A stretch of 16,445 bases of DNA, taken from assembly GCA_900544025.1 (NCBI GenBank), contig UQTM01000077.1, positions 1 to 16,445 on the forward strand. Reading direction: 5' to 3'. Both the position numbers and the translations under genes were made by a program. The DNA is from an uncultured Odoribacter sp. GTDB lineage: Bacteria > Bacteroidota > Bacteroidia > Bacteroidales > Marinifilaceae. Position 1 is the first letter of the stretch, and each line of letters starts with the position of its first letter. Shown here piece by piece: positions 1 through 7,760 of the stretch. The notes under the pieces were generated by a model. It ran no database searches and was not told where the DNA came from. It saw only the letters and a list, made by a program, of their open reading frames with translations.

Positions 1-1
1 T

Positions 2-1147
2 GTACAACGATTGGTACAGTGTCCGTCTCCCCCCCCCCGCCGTTACCGTAAATTCACCCATTTGGTAAATATTCACAGCTGGGGGCCTTTAGCCGTGGAT
101 CTCAACCAACGGGAAGTGAATCTCGGAGCCGTGGTTTATTCTCAAAACAAATTGAGCACCCTTTCTTTTATGGCGGGTTACCTGTGGAAAGACGGCTACG
201 ACCACGGAGCATGGACTCTCAACGCCACTTACAGCGGCTGGTGGCCTGTCATCGACGTCGAGTTCAAAAGCGGGCGGAACAGCGACCGCCTATGGCTTAC
301 CGAAGCCCGGAATTTACAGACCCAGCGCCAAGAATCGCTATACGTTTCAGCTAAATCGTGGTTGTCGTCCGCAGACGTCACCGCCCGTTTACCCCTGAAT
401 ATTTCGGTAAAAAACTTTAGCCGCTACATTCAGCCGTATTTCCGTTACAAGGTGGAAGGGCTTCACGATTCCAAGCCTCAAACCGTTTACAATATCATTC
501 AAACGGATACGGCCATTTACCTGCAAAAGACCGATAAAGACCGGTATGCGATCGATCTGCCCAACCGGTATTATCAATTTTTGGAATATGGGGCCACATT
601 CAGCAATCAGACCCGTATGACCGAACAGGAGATCAATCCCCGCTGGGGACAGATGCTGTCGGCGGGTTTCACTCATTGCCCGTTGAAATCGATGGATTTA
701 GGCTACCAATGGTGGACGGACAGCCGTCTTTATTTTCCCGGCTTCGCTAAAAACCATTCGTTCTCCATCTACGGAGGTTTTCAGCACATGTCCGACAAGA
801 TCAGAAATTACAGTAACAAGATATTGGAACCCAGGGGGATTTCGCTGCGAGGTTACGAGATCGGCAGTTTCCGGGGCACTTATCGCCTGCCTTTATGCTA
901 TCCCGATCAAAATATCAGTTCGGTGCTATATATCAAGGGCGTAGAAGGAGCGGTATTCTTCGACATGGGGTCAGCCCGTTCTTTATTAGGGCAAAAAGAT
1001 TACTATTCGACCGGGCTCGAGCTTTCGGCAGATACGCATTTTTTCCGACTTACTTATCCGGTGCACCTGGGTTTCCGTACCGGATACGAAACCCAGCACA
1101 AAAAGATGTTCGCCAGCCTGATCTTCTCCATCGGGTTAAGCATATAA
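2..1147 (+). CDS. Outer-membrane beta-barrel protein, C-terminal part (5' end outside window)
   Basis: The reading frame is open to the left edge, so the true start and any signal peptide or N-terminal domain lie outside. About 380 residues are visible. They begin with an RRYRKFTHL...HSWGPL stretch, which I associate with the junction between an N-terminal beta-propeller and the barrel of a Bacteroidota outer-membrane family. The rest alternates short amphipathic strands rich in Tyr, Trp, Phe and Gly with turns, as expected for an outer-membrane barrel. An RGYEIGSFRGTYRLPL stretch resembles the RGY motif of Omp85-type barrels, and the protein ends in hydrophobic strands (FASLIFSIGLSI). The likely location is the outer membrane; no substrate can be assigned. 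The first visible codons contain a run of ten Cs, and upstream of it a different frame (YNDWYSVRLPPP) reads more like protein than the annotated one, so a frameshift or variable tract is possible. The family link is inference; the barrel nature is fairly secure. Confidence 0.75.
   Translation, partial: VQRLVQCPSPPPRRYRKFTHLVNIHSWGPLAVDLNQREVNLGAVVYSQNKLSTLSFMAGYLWKDGYDHGAWTLNATYSGWWPVIDVEFKSGRNSDRLWLTEARNLQTQRQESLYVSAKSWLSSADVTARLPLNISVKNFSRYIQPYFRYKVEGLHDSKPQTVYNIIQTDTAIYLQKTDKDRYAIDLPNRYYQFLEYGATFSNQTRMTEQEINPRWGQMLSAGFTHCPLKSMDLGYQWWTDSRLYFPGFAKNHSFSIYGGFQHMSDKIRNYSNKILEPRGISLRGYEIGSFRGTYRLPLCYPDQNISSVLYIKGVEGAVFFDMGSARSLLGQKDYYSTGLELSADTHFFRLTYPVHLGFRTGYETQHKKMFASLIFSIGLSI
29..38 (+). repeat. 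C10 homopolymer in the barrel-protein coding region
   Basis: Ten consecutive cytosines lie inside the open frame, only 28 bases from the window edge. With ten Cs the frame before the tract is VQRLVQCPSPPP; with eight or eleven Cs it would be YNDWYSVRLPP(P), joined to the same downstream RRYRK. Such tracts are prone to slipped-strand mispairing and also to sequencing error. Confidence 0.9.
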
Positions 1148-1262
1148 CTATTTCCCGCCCCTTATATCCGGTCGATTTTAAGATAATGGAAAGATCCGGC
1201 ATCCCAAAGGCGATCCCCTCTTCCGTCTCAGAAAATATACCGGAGGAACCGGAGACGCCCGC

Positions 1263-1293
1263 AAACAAAAATTCCCTGTCAATGACAGGGAAT
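1263..1293 (-). terminator. Intrinsic terminator of the UspA-like gene, containing its stop codon
   Basis: A perfect 11-bp inverted repeat (arms 1271-1281 and 1283-1293, one central base) is followed on the minus strand by TTTTTGTTTG. The TGA stop of the minus-strand gene (1279-1281) lies within the hairpin, so the last codons form part of the stem. On the plus strand no T tract follows, so it works only for the minus strand. Confidence 0.85.
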
Positions 1294-1950
1294 GTAAAGG
1301 GATTCGTCGCGCGGTATGATTAATGTCGGGGTGTGTGCGTATTTCCGGAATAAACGGATATTATACGGAATATAAAACGAGAATACCCGGAACGGACGCA
1401 TGATAAAAATCACGCAATCGTCACTTTCCAGAAACACTTTCTTTAAATTCTTTTCAAAACTCCCCTCTACAAACACTTTCGTATATTGCGCCCCCGATTT
1501 CTTGAAGATATTTTCGATAAAATCCACATTGTTCTTCACCATAAAGGCAATGTCTTCATCTTTCTCTTTCGGCACGATCAGCTCCACCCGGCTATTTTCG
1601 TTATTGCGCTGGAAAAAATTCGCCCATACGACCTTTTCCTTATTTTCCTGCAAATATCCCACAGGGACTTTCAGCCTATTGTACACTTCCGGCGAATCGT
1701 TCGGATGCACGACGATCACCGGCTTGGTAATCGCATACACATATTTCAATAATTTTCTAAACTTGAAAACGCTTCTGTGAATGACACACAGCACGGTGTT
1801 TTGGTTCAATAAGGAGTTGATAGCAGTTTCCATTTCAGGTACTTTTTCAAACCTCAATGTCAGATGGTACATTTCGCTGATAGCCACAGCATGTGCCGAA
1901 ACTTCCGATTCGTGATCCTTATACAAGGCGACAATTTCATAATTTGCCAT
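1279..1950 (-). CDS. UspA-like protein of unknown role
   Basis: A 223-residue soluble protein with no signal peptide or membrane segment. It opens with MANYEIVALYKDHESEVSAH, like the first beta strand and helix of a universal stress protein/HUP fold. Two alpha/beta halves follow: strands NTVLCVIHRS and TKPVIVVHPND in the first, and SRVELIVPK, TKVFVEGSF and DDCVIFIMRP in the second, which suggests a tandem-Usp arrangement. I do not see the canonical GxxG-x9-G(S/T) ATP-binding motif, so nucleotide binding is doubtful and the assignment is tentative. ATG at 1950 is preferred over an in-frame GTG nine bases upstream because the family's first strand starts immediately after it. The gene is probably monocistronic: the terminator of the upstream peptidase gene separates them, and a terminator overlaps its own stop. 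Role unknown. Confidence 0.6.
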   Translation of the reverse strand: MANYEIVALYKDHESEVSAHAVAISEMYHLTLRFEKVPEMETAINSLLNQNTVLCVIHRSVFKFRKLLKYVYAITKPVIVVHPNDSPEVYNRLKVPVGYLQENKEKVVWANFFQRNNENSRVELIVPKEKDEDIAFMVKNNVDFIENIFKKSGAQYTKVFVEGSFEKNLKKVFLESDDCVIFIMRPFRVFSFYIPYNIRLFRKYAHTPTLIIPRDESLYIPCH

Positions 1951-2023
1951 AATATCCACAATTTTAGCTCGATAAAGATAAGAGAAATAAATACATATTA
2001 CTCTCCGGAAGTGAAAATTTTAT

Positions 2024-2061
2024 AAAAAACAAAAAAACGGCTGTCTGGGATAGACAGCCGT
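2024..2061 (-). terminator. Intrinsic terminator after the M48 peptidase gene
   Basis: A perfect 10-bp stem (arms 2037-2046 and 2052-2061, loop 2047-2051) rich in G/C is followed on the minus strand by T7, G and T6. It lies 12 bases after the peptidase stop codon. Confidence 0.93.
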
Positions 2062-2072
2062 CGATTTATTCT

Positions 2073-2861
2073 TTACTTCCGGGAATGGGCATCCGCCTTT
2101 TCTTTCATCCTTTCCGCCCGTTTCGCACTATCGGGATGGCTGGAAAACATTTTCTGTACGGTAGAGGCTTTTTCACCGTTTGAAAGCTCTACCAGCTTCT
2201 TTAAAGCATTCGACATCGCATAAGGATCGAAACCGTTTTTCACGCAAAAATCAAAAGCATAATCGTCTGCCTCGTATTCCTGCTTCTGCGAAAATTTCGC
2301 CCCGGTAAAAGCTTCCACCAGCTTCCCCACTTCCGAATCGCTCAGCTTAGCCACCACCCCATCGGTCGCCCCGGCGGCATTCAATGCGGCAGAGGTCAGA
2401 TAAGCGTTTTTCATCGCATCCTTCACATCGGTGTGCACCACATGCCCGATCTCATGCCCGATGACAGCGGCCAGCTCATCGTCGGTCATCATATCCATAA
2501 GAGCGGAAAACACCCGGATACTGCCGTCCCCACAAGCAAAAGCATTCACATCGGTCACTTCATATACTTTAAAATTCAGCTTCAAGCCGTCCACTTCCCC
2601 GAACTTTCCGGTAATCCGGCCCAACCGCTGGGAATACTCCGATTCCGGAGCCGACACCTTGTTGTTTTTATCCATCCACTCCACCGATTCCCGGCTCATT
2701 TCGGCAATGTCCTTATCGGACAGCGTCACCGCTTTCGCCACATCGGACGCTGCCCCCAGCATCTTTTTCGTATCCAGCGAACGATTGCCGATTTTTATTT
2801 GGGCAAAAACTCCCATAGCGCAAAAAACCACCAGCAGGCAGGCTAATAAGATTCCTTTCAT
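2073..2861 (-). CDS. Secreted M48-family zinc metallopeptidase
   Basis: Predicted 262-residue peptidase of the M48 family (LoiP/YggG-like). ATG at 2861 is chosen over an upstream in-frame start at 2906 because it directly begins a signal peptide (MKGILLACLLVVFCAMGVFA, cut near residue 20). The Cys in the signal is not in a good lipobox, so a soluble periplasmic protein is more likely than a lipoprotein. The zinc motif HEIGH is at residues 136-140, with H136 and H140 as ligands and E137 catalytic. The third ligand is probably E195 in EYEAD, and the family SHP-DSAKRA stretch is near 241-248. Length and layout are normal for a minimal M48 domain protein without membrane helices. Members of the family act in envelope protein quality control; the specific substrate is unknown. 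It lies 60 bp downstream of the GH2 gene on the same strand, so co-transcription is possible. A strong terminator follows. Confidence 0.9.
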   Translation of the reverse strand: MKGILLACLLVVFCAMGVFAQIKIGNRSLDTKKMLGAASDVAKAVTLSDKDIAEMSRESVEWMDKNNKVSAPESEYSQRLGRITGKFGEVDGLKLNFKVYEVTDVNAFACGDGSIRVFSALMDMMTDDELAAVIGHEIGHVVHTDVKDAMKNAYLTSAALNAAGATDGVVAKLSDSEVGKLVEAFTGAKFSQKQEYEADDYAFDFCVKNGFDPYAMSNALKKLVELSNGEKASTVQKMFSSHPDSAKRAERMKEKADAHSRK

Positions 2862-2921
2862 ATTTTCGTTCCATTTAAATTTCCGCAAAAATATAAAATA
2901 AAGCAAAACCAGCGGAACAGA

Positions 2922-5447
2922 CTACCGTTTTTTAATTTTTATATCCATTTCGGCCTGTTCCAATCCTCCCGATTTAACCGTCAGCCGGATAGGTTCCTTT
3001 CCGTTCTTTTTAGCCTTTACGATAACCAGCATCAGGCCGTTAAAAGCCGGACGCACAGGCTCGGAAAACGTAATCAAACAAGTTGCGTCCCCGTTGTCGG
3101 TCGCCACAATTTCTCCGTCTCCCTGTATGCTGCACGAAATCGTGTCGCAAGCCGTAGGAACGGTATTATTATCCTTATCGGCAACCGAAACGGTAACGAA
3201 AGCAAGCTCTTCCCCATCCCCTTTTATATACTTTTTATCCGCCTCCAACTTCAACTTTGCAGCCTCCCCGGTAGTCTTTACGGTAGCGACCGACCATCTT
3301 TTTCCGTTTTTATAGGCCACCGCTTTCACCTCGCCCGGCTCATAAACCACATCCTCCCATCTCAAGCGGTATTCATAAGGCTGTTTCTTTTTGCGTCCTA
3401 AAGACTTTCCATTTAAGAACAATTCGGCCTCATCCCCCGATGTATAAACAAAAACCGGGGTTTTCTCGCCTATCCTCTCCGGGAAATTCCAATGAGGCAA
3501 AATGTGGACCATCGGCAAGTCCGGAAGCCAGCGGGACTGATACAAATAAAAACGATCTTTGGGAAATCCGGCCAGATCGACGATTCCAAAGTAACTGCTA
3601 CGCGATGTAGGCCTGTTCTCTTTTATCTTTTCCAACTCTTTTTTCTGTAATTCCAACTCTTCGGCACTCAAAGCCGCAGCATGATTCAGCAATACGGAAT
3701 TATCGCTGTTGAACGGAGTGGGTTCTCCCAAATAATCGAAACCGGTCCACACAAACTCACCGCATATACCGGGATATTTATCCAGCGCAGCAAACTCCTG
3801 GTCGGGCAGGCTTCCCCATCCGGGTTCTTTCAAATCATAAGCCGACACTTGAAAACGGCGGGGGAAATATTCACCGCGCGAACTCACAGTCGAACTCGAT
3901 TCACTGGCCAATCCGGACAAATGTTCATGTCCTTTTTTATTCAAAAACTCACCGTAAAAATCCGCTCCCCCATATATCCCGGCAGGGTAATTCATGCCGT
4001 GAACATCGACCTGCAATTCAGTACCGTTCATGGCAGACCTTTTGGGATACGAAGCCCCGAACGTAACCGGACGGGTGGGATCGAACCGGTGTACGACCTC
4101 CGTTAAATGCCTGGCAACACCTTTTTCAGGATGATACTGTTCATTCACTTCATTCCCCGTACTCCAAAGGATTACAGACGGATGGTTTCTATCCCGGCGC
4201 ACCAAAGCCTCGATATCCCGTTCATGCCATTCCCGATAAAGGACACTATAATCATCCTTCTTCTTTCCGGTTTCCCAGCAATCGAAAGTCTCGTCCATAA
4301 TCAGGAACCCCATTTCGTCCGCTAAGGTCAAAAGTTCCGGGGCCGGGGGATTGTGCGAAGTGCGGATGGCGTTGCAGCCTAACCGTTTCAATATCACCAA
4401 TTGCCTTTGCAGGGCACTGGTGTTGATCGCGGTTCCCAGCGCCCCTAAATCGTGATGAAGGCATGTGCCGTTAATCTGCACCCGCCTGCCGTTCAGCAAA
4501 AATCCGTTGTCGTGCGTAAACCGAATGGTTCTGAACCCAAAAGGCGTATCGTACTCATCGATCAGTTCTTCTTCCCGGTACACAAACACCCTGGCGGTAT
4601 ATAACGCAGTATTTTCCAAACTCCATAAATCCGGGGAAGCCACTTTCAAAACCACACGCCCGGTATCCGAAGTCCCGGGCTTCAGCACCATACGTTTTTT
4701 CTCACTGGCAGCGACCCGCTTTCCGGGCATGCCGTTCCGCTTTTGCTCATAAATAGCCACGGAATAAAAAACAGGCGTTTCTTCCGGCGAATTATTCGAT
4801 AATTCAACCTGTATCGCAGCCGTAGCTTCACGCTCCGTTACGTCGGGAGTGGTAACGAACACGCCCCATTGCGCCACATGCACCGGATGCGTTTTTACCA
4901 AACGGACATGCCTGTATATTCCGGCTCCCGGATACCAGCGGGAACCCCATTTTTCAGTATCGAGCCTTACGGCCAGAACATTCTCCCTGTCGAAAGAAAT
5001 CCGGGAAGTCAAATCCACTCTAAAAGAACTGTATCCATAAGGCCTTTCTCCGACCTTTTCCCCGTTCAGCCATATTTCTGCATTAGCCATAGCCCCGTCG
5101 AAATCGAGGTAAAATCGTTTGCCCCGGTCGGACGGCGAAACCGTAAAATGCTTACGATACCACCCGATTCCTTTCCAGGGTAACTTTCCGGTAAAACCTT
5201 CCAGATCGATCCGGAAAGGCCCTTCGATTCCCCAATCGTGGGGAATGTCCAATTTCCTCCACCGGCTATCGTCGAAAGATGCCGATAAGGGCAAAGGGTC
5301 GGGTTCGGGGATACGTGAACCGTCCGCCTGTAATCCATACCGTGAAAACAACCAATCCCGGTCAAAATTAAGCACTTCTCTGGGAGATTGGGAAAAAAGC
5401 CCGCCTGCATATAAAAGCAAAACGATTAAAAATAGATGTTTCTTCAT
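2922..5447 (-). CDS. Secreted GH2 beta-galactosidase-type glycoside hydrolase
   Basis: Predicted 841-residue glycoside hydrolase family 2 enzyme. A signal peptide (MKKHLFLIVLLLYAGGLFSQ) starts it. It continues with the GH2 sugar-binding jelly-roll domain (about 25-190, with DIPHDWGIEGPF and WLNGEKVG), an Ig-like domain (about 191-305), and the TIM barrel (about 306-590). The barrel holds GTCLHHDLGALG, AIRTSHNPP and WSTGNEVNEQ, where E433 is the expected acid/base. E516 in ASESSSTVSSRGEY is the likely nucleophile by analogy with the SETAS motif of related enzymes, followed by GEFVWTGFDYLGEP. The C-terminal part (about 640-835) fits a DUF4982-like domain plus an Ig-like domain. Expected reaction: release of terminal beta-galactose, or another beta-linked sugar, from host or plant glycans in the periplasm or at the surface. 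No SusC/SusD or regulator gene lies in the window, so the substrate cannot be inferred from context. The M48 gene follows 60 bp downstream. Confidence 0.93.
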   Translation of the reverse strand: MKKHLFLIVLLLYAGGLFSQSPREVLNFDRDWLFSRYGLQADGSRIPEPDPLPLSASFDDSRWRKLDIPHDWGIEGPFRIDLEGFTGKLPWKGIGWYRKHFTVSPSDRGKRFYLDFDGAMANAEIWLNGEKVGERPYGYSSFRVDLTSRISFDRENVLAVRLDTEKWGSRWYPGAGIYRHVRLVKTHPVHVAQWGVFVTTPDVTEREATAAIQVELSNNSPEETPVFYSVAIYEQKRNGMPGKRVAASEKKRMVLKPGTSDTGRVVLKVASPDLWSLENTALYTARVFVYREEELIDEYDTPFGFRTIRFTHDNGFLLNGRRVQINGTCLHHDLGALGTAINTSALQRQLVILKRLGCNAIRTSHNPPAPELLTLADEMGFLIMDETFDCWETGKKKDDYSVLYREWHERDIEALVRRDRNHPSVILWSTGNEVNEQYHPEKGVARHLTEVVHRFDPTRPVTFGASYPKRSAMNGTELQVDVHGMNYPAGIYGGADFYGEFLNKKGHEHLSGLASESSSTVSSRGEYFPRRFQVSAYDLKEPGWGSLPDQEFAALDKYPGICGEFVWTGFDYLGEPTPFNSDNSVLLNHAAALSAEELELQKKELEKIKENRPTSRSSYFGIVDLAGFPKDRFYLYQSRWLPDLPMVHILPHWNFPERIGEKTPVFVYTSGDEAELFLNGKSLGRKKKQPYEYRLRWEDVVYEPGEVKAVAYKNGKRWSVATVKTTGEAAKLKLEADKKYIKGDGEELAFVTVSVADKDNNTVPTACDTISCSIQGDGEIVATDNGDATCLITFSEPVRPAFNGLMLVIVKAKKNGKEPIRLTVKSGGLEQAEMDIKIKKR

Positions 5448-5816
5448 GATGCCGAAGCTCAGATCCGAGCCGCTGATTAAAATTACTAAAAATATTGCCG
5501 TTTACCGATAGTCACTTCCCTCAACAGTCCTGATTTTCAATTGAATGATAAGCAAGACCAAGTAACGCCACAGATAAATACCGATATACCCCGGCAATTT
5601 GTAAAGAATATTTCAAAATGCAAAAATATAATGAAGAAAAAAGCCTGCATTTAATACGACAAAACCACTTTTAGCAACAAAAAAACAAAGACAAAATAAA
5701 CCTACAAGGAATCAGGGATGTGCAACATTAGGAAATGTTTTTTATAAAAATTTGACATATAATTTCATTGGAACGTTTGCATTTATTATTTTCGTCACAA
5801 ATATTAAAAAAAATTT
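5448..5816. other. AT-rich divergent regulatory region between the GH2 gene and hydB
   Basis: This 369-base gap separates two divergent genes and must hold both promoters. It is markedly more A/T-rich than the flanking coding DNA, especially 5610-5816. I see no credible small ORF, tRNA or strong hairpin. On the hydB side there is one weak Bacteroidota-like promoter candidate, listed separately. On the GH2 side I see no match to TTTG-N19-21-TAnnTTTG. Confidence 0.6.
5751..5779 (+). promoter_or_regulatory. Weak candidate promoter for the hyd operon
   Basis: TTTG at 5751-5754 is followed 17 bases later by AACGTTTG (5772-5779), a one-mismatch fit to the Bacteroidota -7 box TAnnTTTG. The spacing is shorter than the usual 19-21. 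It lies about 37 bases before the hydB start codon. The A-rich stretch just before the ATG has no Shine-Dalgarno, as is common in this phylum. Confidence 0.3.
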
Positions 5817-7739
5817 ATGGAGAGAATAAAATCGCCTGCCGATCTGGCCGGGATCAGGGAACGGGCTAAACAACAGATCGAGCTGCGCGAAAAAAGCCTG
5901 TATTCCGACGAGCCGGAAACCTGCGGCCTAAAGACGGGCACGGCGAAAATGCAAATCCTGGTTTGTGGCTGTAACAGCACCAATTGCAGCAGTAAGGAAC
6001 ATGAAAGCCATACCATCGCTGTCAATCTGAAAGAATATATACAGGAAAAAAATTTAGAGGAGGATGTACAGGTCATCACTACGGGCTGTTTCGGCTTTTG
6101 CGAAAAAGGCCCGATCGTGAAGATCATCCCCGACAACACTTTCTATGTACAGGTGAAGCCGGAAGACGCCGCCGAGATCGTCGGGGAGCACATCATCAAC
6201 GGACGGAAGGTGGAACGCCTACTATACAGCGATCCGAAAACCCGGCAGCATGTGAGCGATTCCAAGCACATGGAATTTTATAAAAAACAGCTCCGGATCG
6301 CTTTACGCAACTGCGGATTCATCGACCCGGAAAACATCGAAGAATATATCGCCTGCAACGGCTATCAGGCATTGGCAGAATGCCTCACGAAGCATACTCC
6401 GGCAGAGGTGATCGGCAAAATCAAGCAGTCGGGACTGCGCGGACGCGGAGGAGGCGGTTTTCCCACCGGGCTGAAATGGGAATTTGCCGCCCGGAATGAA
6501 GCCGAACGTAAATATGTGGTATGCAATGCCGACGAAGGCGATCCCGGCGCATTCATGGATCGTTCGATCATGGAAGGCGATCCCCATTCGATCATCGAAG
6601 CGATGGCGATCTGCGGATATAGCATCGGGGCGGATACCGGGCTGGTGTATATCCGGGCGGAATATCCCCTGGCGATCGAACGGCTGAAAATCGCCATCCG
6701 GCAGGCAGAGGAGTGCGGGCTGTTAGGCGAACGGATTCTGGGAACGGATTTCGGTTTCCACATTCAAATCCGGTATGGAGCCGGGGCATTCGTATGCGGG
6801 GAAGAAACCGCCCTGATCCACTCTATGGAAGGCGAGCGGGGCGAGCCCACGATGAAGCCGCCTTTTCCTGCCGAATCGGGTTATCTGGGAAAACCGACCA
6901 ATGTAAACAATGTAGAAACGCTGGCGAACATTCCCGCCATCATCACGCAGGGGGCGGACTGGTTTGCTTCGATCGGGACGGAACGCTCGAAAGGGACGAA
7001 AGTATTCGCCCTGGCAGGTAAGATCAACAACGTAGGATTGATAGAAGTGCCTATGGGAACCACCTTACGGGAAGTGATCTACGAAATCGGGGGAGGCATC
7101 CAAAACGGCAAGCGGTTTAAGGCCGTACAAACCGGAGGCCCTTCCGGAGGCTGCCTCACGGAAAAACACCTCGACACGCCGATCGATTTCGACAACCTGC
7201 TGGCGGCAGGCTCGATGATGGGGTCGGGCGGCATGATCGTGATGGACGAGGACGACTGCATGGTATCGGTGGCGAAATTCTACCTGGATTTTATCGTAGA
7301 AGAATCCTGCGGGAAATGTACCCCCTGCCGGATCGGCAATAAACGCCTGTACGAAATTCTCGACCGGATCACTCAGGGAAAAGGCTCGCCCGCCGATCTG
7401 GAGCAATTGAAAACCTTAAGCAAGGTGATCAAAGATACCGCTCTTTGCGGACTGGGACAGACATCTCCCAATCCGGTGCTTTCCACTTTGGATAATTTTT
7501 ACGACGAATACCTGATCCATGTCACGGAGGGGAAATGCCCGGCAGGACGCTGCAAATCGCTGCTCACCTACCGCATCAACCCGGAACTCTGCGTCGGCTG
7601 CACCCTGTGTGCCCGGAATTGCCCGGCAGACGCTATTGTCGGGGAACGGAAAAGCCCGCACTTCATCGACACGGGCAAATGTATCAAATGCGGTGCATGC
7701 AAAGACAGATGTAAATTCAACGCAATCAGCGTAGGGTAA
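5817..7739 (+). CDS. hydB: NAD(H)-linked [FeFe] hydrogenase, NuoF-like beta subunit HydB
   Basis: 640 residues, normal for HydB of trimeric electron-bifurcating [FeFe] hydrogenases. Order of domains: an N-terminal thioredoxin-like [2Fe-2S] domain (C52, C57, C91, C95); a NuoF core with the glycine-rich FMN/NAD(H) site (LRGRGGGGFPTGLKW, 207-221, and GAGAFVCGEETAL, 321-333); the NuoF [4Fe-4S] site ESCGKCTPCR (C498, C501, C504) with C544 as fourth ligand; and a C-terminal double [4Fe-4S] ferredoxin domain (C592/595/598/602 and C622/625/628/632). A conserved H568 and CPAGRC (574-579) lie just before the ferredoxin domain, as in characterised HydB proteins. It would oxidise or reduce NAD(H) at FMN and pass electrons to HydA and HydC. 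The ATG at 5817 gives an N-terminus matching the HydB lead-in before the first cluster domain. It is the first gene of the operon; hydA starts 21 bp later. Confidence 0.95.
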   Translation: MERIKSPADLAGIRERAKQQIELREKSLYSDEPETCGLKTGTAKMQILVCGCNSTNCSSKEHESHTIAVNLKEYIQEKNLEEDVQVITTGCFGFCEKGPIVKIIPDNTFYVQVKPEDAAEIVGEHIINGRKVERLLYSDPKTRQHVSDSKHMEFYKKQLRIALRNCGFIDPENIEEYIACNGYQALAECLTKHTPAEVIGKIKQSGLRGRGGGGFPTGLKWEFAARNEAERKYVVCNADEGDPGAFMDRSIMEGDPHSIIEAMAICGYSIGADTGLVYIRAEYPLAIERLKIAIRQAEECGLLGERILGTDFGFHIQIRYGAGAFVCGEETALIHSMEGERGEPTMKPPFPAESGYLGKPTNVNNVETLANIPAIITQGADWFASIGTERSKGTKVFALAGKINNVGLIEVPMGTTLREVIYEIGGGIQNGKRFKAVQTGGPSGGCLTEKHLDTPIDFDNLLAAGSMMGSGGMIVMDEDDCMVSVAKFYLDFIVEESCGKCTPCRIGNKRLYEILDRITQGKGSPADLEQLKTLSKVIKDTALCGLGQTSPNPVLSTLDNFYDEYLIHVTEGKCPAGRCKSLLTYRINPELCVGCTLCARNCPADAIVGERKSPHFIDTGKCIKCGACKDRCKFNAISVG

Positions 7740-7760
7740 CTCAAAACGATCAAATTTCCT

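Noticed and set aside
1223..1257. Possible terminator of the plus-strand barrel gene (CGTCTC...GAGACG with inner CCGG pair)
   Set aside because: The arms are only 6 bp and no T tract follows on the plus strand.
895..1323. 142-residue open frame overlapping the barrel gene in another frame
   Set aside because: It overlaps a well-supported gene for most of its length and reads as low-sense Arg-rich sequence.
5752..5763. TTGACA directly followed by TATAAT, resembling a sigma-70 promoter
   Set aside because: The two hexamers abut with no spacer, whereas a functional pair needs about 17 bases, and this phylum uses a different consensus.
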